Shown here piece after piece: positions 60,964 to 64,000 of a stretch of DNA of 64,000 nt (its first letter is position 1; every line of letters begins with the position of its first letter). This DNA is from Pedobacter sp. MR2016-24 (GTDB lineage: Bacteria; Bacteroidota; Bacteroidia; Sphingobacteriales; Sphingobacteriaceae). The stretch is from assembly GCF_026239655.1 (NCBI RefSeq), contig NZ_JAPIVO010000003.1, positions 248,001 through 312,000 on the forward strand, written 5' to 3'. Made by a program: the position numbers and the translations under genes. Under the pieces are notes generated by a model. That model made no database searches and was not told where the DNA came from. It saw only the letters and a list, made by a program, of their open reading frames with translations.

Positions 60964-61004
60964 ATTTCATTACCATTCCCTAACATCACATCCTGCAACC
61001 GATT

Positions 61005-61304
61005 TTGTTTACAGTCAAATATTATCTTGCAGAACCGATATATGGTACAGATCTAGGTATTAGTAAGTCAATTTCCGGAAAAAGAATAAATATCAAACTT
61101 GTTGCGAACAAAGTATTCAACACCAGAAGAACAAAAATAAGTGGCGTAATCGAATCTCAGGATCATCAGCTTTATCAAAAACAGGAAACCAGAATTTTCA
61201 GGTGCACACTTACCTATAATTTTGGCAGCACACTCATTAAAGCCATAAGGGAACACATAAACGCCAGTGCGTCAGAACAGGGAAGGGTAAAAACTGAAAA
61301 TTAA
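61005..61304 (+). pseudogene. Remnant of an outer-membrane beta-barrel receptor (C-terminal end only)
   Basis: The roughly 95-residue reading resembles the last strands of large Bacteroidota outer-membrane beta-barrel receptors. PIYGTDLGISKSIS, IKLVANKVFNTRRT and the ending ETRIFRCTLTYNFGS followed by a short post-barrel tail (KAIREH..., EQGRVKTEN) match the usual closing pattern of ESRIF...FTYxFG and a basic RVK-type tail. There is no ATG start (first possible codon TTG at 61005), no signal peptide and an in-frame stop at 60981, so the rest of the gene is gone. The 3' end overlaps the convergent 61301-61828 gene. An unrelated small ORF is possible. Confidence 0.55.
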
Positions 61305-61828
61305 TCCCCGACTTTTGGACAAAGCCAGTTATGCATCACTGGAAAAGGTTCAGCATTCAGCAGAATCGCATTTTTATTGTCGTAAGCCATTTCATGATAT
61401 TGTAACATTGGCAAACCAATATATGAACCTTGTTCAAAAGCAGTTTTAATACTGGCTGCACCACCTTTATAACCGTCTTCATGAAACACAACATCGACAG
61501 GAATTCCAAGATGTAAACAAGCAGCATAACTCCAGGCAATAGCCATCATCTCTCCCGATCTATGCAGATCTGAGTCGGGGAGATTACCATCCATTGATCT
61601 TCTTATTGATGATGGCATTGTCGCTAAATGTCCGGCCTCATGAAGGATGTCACCCGGATAATTCAGTTTATCCGGATCAATACTTAATGCGCCTTTTTTA
61701 AGACAAAGACCCGGTAGAAATGAGTCAGACCTATGTTGTTCCAGCAATACTTCCAGGCCAATTTCTCTTAGAAACTTCACCATTCTGGTAATTAGTTCAT
61801 CTTTTTTAATCTTAGTCATTGAAAGCAT
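61301..61828 (-). CDS. Hypothetical protein with HExxH metallopeptidase-like motif
   Basis: This 175-residue soluble protein has no signal peptide. It contains ILHEAGHLAT (residues about 61-70), an HExxH zinc-site pattern, and later YHEMAYDN near residue 144. Together these suggest a small metallopeptidase or ImmA-like domain, though overall similarity to known peptidases is not clear. The alternative start at 61819 would remove three residues. It overlaps the receptor remnant by four bases at its 3' end. Function is unknown; the motif is suggestive, not proof. Confidence 0.6.
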   Translation of the reverse strand: MLSMTKIKKDELITRMVKFLREIGLEVLLEQHRSDSFLPGLCLKKGALSIDPDKLNYPGDILHEAGHLATMPSSIRRSMDGNLPDSDLHRSGEMMAIAWSYAACLHLGIPVDVVFHEDGYKGGAASIKTAFEQGSYIGLPMLQYHEMAYDNKNAILLNAEPFPVMHNWLCPKVGD

Positions 61829-61881
61829 AGTGCTAATTTATGAAATTAGGGATAGAAGACAAGATCATAGTTAAACCAATA

Positions 61882-61917
61882 AAAAAACGCGATGACAATC
61901 AGGCCATCGCGTTTTTT
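61882..61917 (-). terminator. Terminator after the 88-residue gene
   Basis: A 13-bp perfect stem (61882-61894 with 61905-61917, AAAAAACGCGATG and its complement) and a ten-base loop carries T runs on both strands. It lies 22 bases after the stop codon of the 61940-62206 gene. Confidence 0.88.
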
Positions 61918-61939
61918 ATTAATTGATCAGCTTTACAGG

Positions 61940-62206
61940 CTAAAACTCTTCGTTCAGGTAAATATCGTGCACCAGGAATTTGACTTTTGCCAATGGCTCC
62001 AGCAGCTCGGTAATATCCTCAGAATTAATAGGGTAAATCGTTTCTTCGGCATCAGGGATTTCCGAGTCAGGGATCAGCTCAAAAAACTTCACCGGAAGAT
62101 CGGTATCCAATTCCACCAGCTTAATATATTTAACCCCATTTGCTTTCCAATTGTCCAGAATCTCCAGATTGAATTGTGTATAAGGATTGCTGTTCTCATT
62201 TTCCAT
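61940..62206 (-). CDS. Hypothetical protein (88 residues)
   Basis: I do not recognise this small acidic protein. It is soluble and has no signal peptide, with a SEIPDAEETIYPINSEDITELL segment in its second half. It starts 20 bases after the stop codon of the DJ-1/PfpI-like gene on the same strand, and a strong terminator follows it, so a monocistronic or co-transcribed gene is plausible. A -7-like box (TAGCTTTA, 62211-62218) ends four bases before its ATG. Confidence 0.6.
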   Translation of the reverse strand: MENENSNPYTQFNLEILDNWKANGVKYIKLVELDTDLPVKFFELIPDSEIPDAEETIYPINSEDITELLEPLAKVKFLVHDIYLNEEF

Positions 62207-62226
62207 GCTGTAAAGCTAATACATAT

Positions 62227-62913
62227 TTACTTTTTTTCTTCAAGTACTGCTAATAAGACTTTAGCAGCCTCTTCAGAAGAGCCCGGATTTTGTCCGGTAA
62301 TCAACCTGCCGTCTCTTTTAACAAAAGAACCCCAATCAGCTCCCTTACTATATAAAGCACCCAGACTTTTCAATTCGTCTTCTAATAAGAAAGGAACAAC
62401 AGCTGATAATTGTACAGCATCTTCTTCAGTATTGGAAAAACCAGTTACCTCTTTACCTTTTACCAGAGGTTCTCCATTCGCAGCCTTCACATTAACCAGT
62501 GCAGCAGGCGCATGGCATACAAAAGCAACAGGTTTTTGCTCATTATAAAACTCCTGAATCAGCGCAATAGAATGTTCATCTACAGCCAGATCCCATAATG
62601 GACCATGACCCCCCGGATAAAATACCGCATCATAATCTGCCTCGGTCACTTCACTCAATTTCAGGGTTTGCGCTAATTTTGTTTTGAGTTCTTCATCAGC
62701 GTCAAATCTTTTTGTGGCTGCAGTCTGTGCATCTGCAGCTTCACTCTTAGGATCAATGGGTGGTTGACCACCTTTTGGCGAAGCAATGGTCAGCTCCACT
62801 CCTGCATCTGCCAATACATAATATGGAGCAGCAAATTCTTCCACCCAGAAACCTGTCTTTTTACCTGTGTCCCCTAATTCACTGTGGGAAGTCAGTACGA
62901 TTAATACTTTCAT
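62227..62913 (-). CDS. DJ-1/PfpI-family protein (Hsp31-like)
   Basis: This 228-residue protein has the class I glutamine-amidotransferase-like fold. GKKTGFWVEEFAAPYYVLADAGVELTIASPKGG (residues about 17-49) is the Hsp31/YhbO-type N-terminus. YDAVFYPGGHGPLWDL near residue 93 and AFVCHAPAALVN near 129, with the nucleophilic cysteine after a turn, complete the active site. Family members act as glyoxalase III or chaperones and in stress; methylglyoxal removal is plausible. It starts 17 bases after the YqhD-like gene's stop codon, consistent with a joint aldehyde-detoxification role. Confidence 0.88.
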   Translation of the reverse strand: MKVLIVLTSHSELGDTGKKTGFWVEEFAAPYYVLADAGVELTIASPKGGQPPIDPKSEAADAQTAATKRFDADEELKTKLAQTLKLSEVTEADYDAVFYPGGHGPLWDLAVDEHSIALIQEFYNEQKPVAFVCHAPAALVNVKAANGEPLVKGKEVTGFSNTEEDAVQLSAVVPFLLEDELKSLGALYSKGADWGSFVKRDGRLITGQNPGSSEEAAKVLLAVLEEKK

Positions 62914-62930
62914 AATATTGTTGTTTTAAA

Positions 62931-64000
62931 TTAATAACTCATTTCAATAATCTGCTGTACATTAGCAGGTGTAAGCGATTTATGTTCGCCCAGGCCAAGC
63001 CATCCGCGTTCAGTAAACCTTCCGGCAATTTTCTCCGCTGTTCCTTTATAGTCTTCAGTATATTCAGAAAGCGTTGTTTTGATTTCAAGCGAATGGAAGA
63101 ACGCTTCAGTTTTAACAATCGCTTCGTTTGCGATCTCATCGATATTATCACCGGTGATGCCCCAAACACGTTTTCCATACTGTGCCAACTTTTCTTTTTT
63201 AGCTTCAAAATTGAAACGGTAGTGGCTCGGTGCTACAATTGCTAATGTCCGCGCATGGTCAATACCAAATAATGCGGTAAGTTCATGACCCATCATATGC
63301 ACTGCCCAGTCGCCCGGAACACCTTTCTGGATCAGGCCATTCAGCGCCATCGTACAGCTCCACATAAAGTTCGCAGCAGCCTCGTAATTAGTGGGTTCTG
63401 CAATCACTTTAGGTGCTACTTCTACTAAAGTCTGCATGATGCTCTCTGCAAATCTATCCTGCAACAAACCACCCGCCGGATAAGTCATATATTGCTCCAG
63501 AACATGTGTAAAAGCATCCGTCACGCCATTTGCTAACTGACGCTGAGGAATCGAAGCAACAACCTGCGGATCAAGAATAGAGAATACAGGGAACAGACCC
63601 GGTCCGCCCATAGAAAATTTCTCCTGCGTTTCTGCGCGGGTAATCACAGCGCCTGAGTTCATCTCTGAAGCAGTCGCCGGTAAAGTCAGCACCGTTCCAA
63701 AAGGCATCCCTTTTTCTGTCTTAATACTTTTAGTCAGGATCTCCCAGGGACTTCCACCTTCATACAGCGCTGCTGCAGAAAGGAATTTAGTTCCGTCGAT
63801 AACAGAACCTCCGCCAACTGCCAGTAAATAAGTAATATGTTGTTCTTTGATGACCTTTAATGCCTCAAGCAAAACCTCATACTCAGGATTAGCAGGGATT
63901 CCACCGAACTCAACAACGTCGAATCCGTCCAGCGCCGTTTTTACCTGCTCATAGATGCCATTCGTTTTGATACTTCCGCCACCATACAACAGGAGTATTT
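62931..64000 (-). CDS. Iron-containing alcohol dehydrogenase, YqhD-like (N-terminus cut by window edge)
   Basis: The reading frame continues through the right edge; about 356 residues are present of an expected roughly 385. It belongs to the NADPH-dependent YqhD/BdhA group of group III alcohol dehydrogenases. YGGGSIKTNG and LLAVGGGSVIDGTKFL are the nucleotide-binding loops. Metal ligands appear in VTDAFTHVLEQY (Asp and His) and in VHMMGHELTALFGIDHARTLAI (two histidines). The group reduces short aldehydes such as those from lipid peroxidation. It runs directly into a DJ-1/PfpI gene, another aldehyde-related family. Confidence 0.9.
   Translation of the reverse strand, partial: ILLLYGGGSIKTNGIYEQVKTALDGFDVVEFGGIPANPEYEVLLEALKVIKEQHITYLLAVGGGSVIDGTKFLSAAALYEGGSPWEILTKSIKTEKGMPFGTVLTLPATASEMNSGAVITRAETQEKFSMGGPGLFPVFSILDPQVVASIPQRQLANGVTDAFTHVLEQYMTYPAGGLLQDRFAESIMQTLVEVAPKVIAEPTNYEAAANFMWSCTMALNGLIQKGVPGDWAVHMMGHELTALFGIDHARTLAIVAPSHYRFNFEAKKEKLAQYGKRVWGITGDNIDEIANEAIVKTEAFFHSLEIKTTLSEYTEDYKGTAEKIAGRFTERGWLGLGEHKSLTPANVQQIIEMSY

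Overview
This window comes from a chromosome of a Bacteroidota bacterium, most likely a Sphingobacteriaceae member close to Pedobacter. The base composition is moderately AT-rich. Start codons rarely have a Shine-Dalgarno sequence. Many genes carry the Bacteroidota -7 promoter box TAnnTTTG just upstream. The gene content fits too: a TonB-dependent receptor with a carboxypeptidase-regulatory-like N-terminal domain, gyrA followed by a TPR-protein gene, WbqC, an ECF sigma factor, lipoproteins, an imelysin/di-heme peroxidase fusion and a TPR-LuxR type regulator. The genus is inferred from the protein families; no rRNA or tRNA gene is present to confirm it.

Layout. 1-4603 (minus): ribD, an EamA transporter, a YigZ/IMPACT protein, a nucleoside phosphorylase and a Bcr/CflA-type MFS pump cut by the left edge. 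4686-11156: housekeeping genes on both strands (prmC, xerD, aroQ, a family 2 glycosyltransferase, wbqC, then the magnesium transporters corA and mgtE side by side). 11226-21367 (minus): ohr, an FUSC-family membrane protein, a TetA-like MFS pump, two related secreted TPR proteins, gyrA and hemF. 21493-23078 (minus): small lipoproteins, including a fasciclin-domain protein, and a 371-base non-coding gap holding a six-copy 11-bp tandem repeat. 23159-28572 (plus): a DUF4442 protein, an AlbA_2 protein, a MATE pump, an ECF sigma factor without an anti-sigma neighbour, a CDF transporter and a membrane metallophosphoesterase. 29036-32437 (minus): a GH18-deacetylase-glycosyltransferase fusion. 32536-33636 (plus): dinB.

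The most coherent accessory unit is 33633-43287 (minus). It is a six-gene run: TonB-dependent receptor, beta-helix lipoprotein, beta-propeller phytase, purple-acid-phosphatase-like enzyme, imelysin-like/di-heme peroxidase fusion and a phytase-like esterase lipoprotein. Upstream lies a TPR-LuxR regulator (43553-45163). Both the regulator and the receptor are preceded by three 7-bp elements repeated every 11 bp, the layout of a PHO box. I read this as a phosphate-starvation locus for phytate or other phosphate esters, possibly iron-loaded phytate. The genes are seen in the sequence; the regulation and substrate are inferred.

45359-64000: DUF3606 and small membrane proteins, cardiolipin synthase, a lone receiver-domain protein, a GNAT protein, a class III aminotransferase, a type II NADH dehydrogenase, and an mprF-virJ/acvB-anmK run that joins lysyl-phosphatidylglycerol synthesis to its predicted hydrolase. 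These are followed by an MFS pump, a methionine aminopeptidase, modABC, elaA, a cupin, a decayed outer-membrane-receptor tail, an HExxH protein, a DJ-1/PfpI protein and a YqhD-like alcohol dehydrogenase cut by the right edge.

One pattern runs through the window. In eight or nine genes the -7 box ends only 4-7 bases before the start codon, which predicts leaderless or nearly leaderless mRNAs. I found no CRISPR array, insertion sequence, prophage, rRNA or tRNA.
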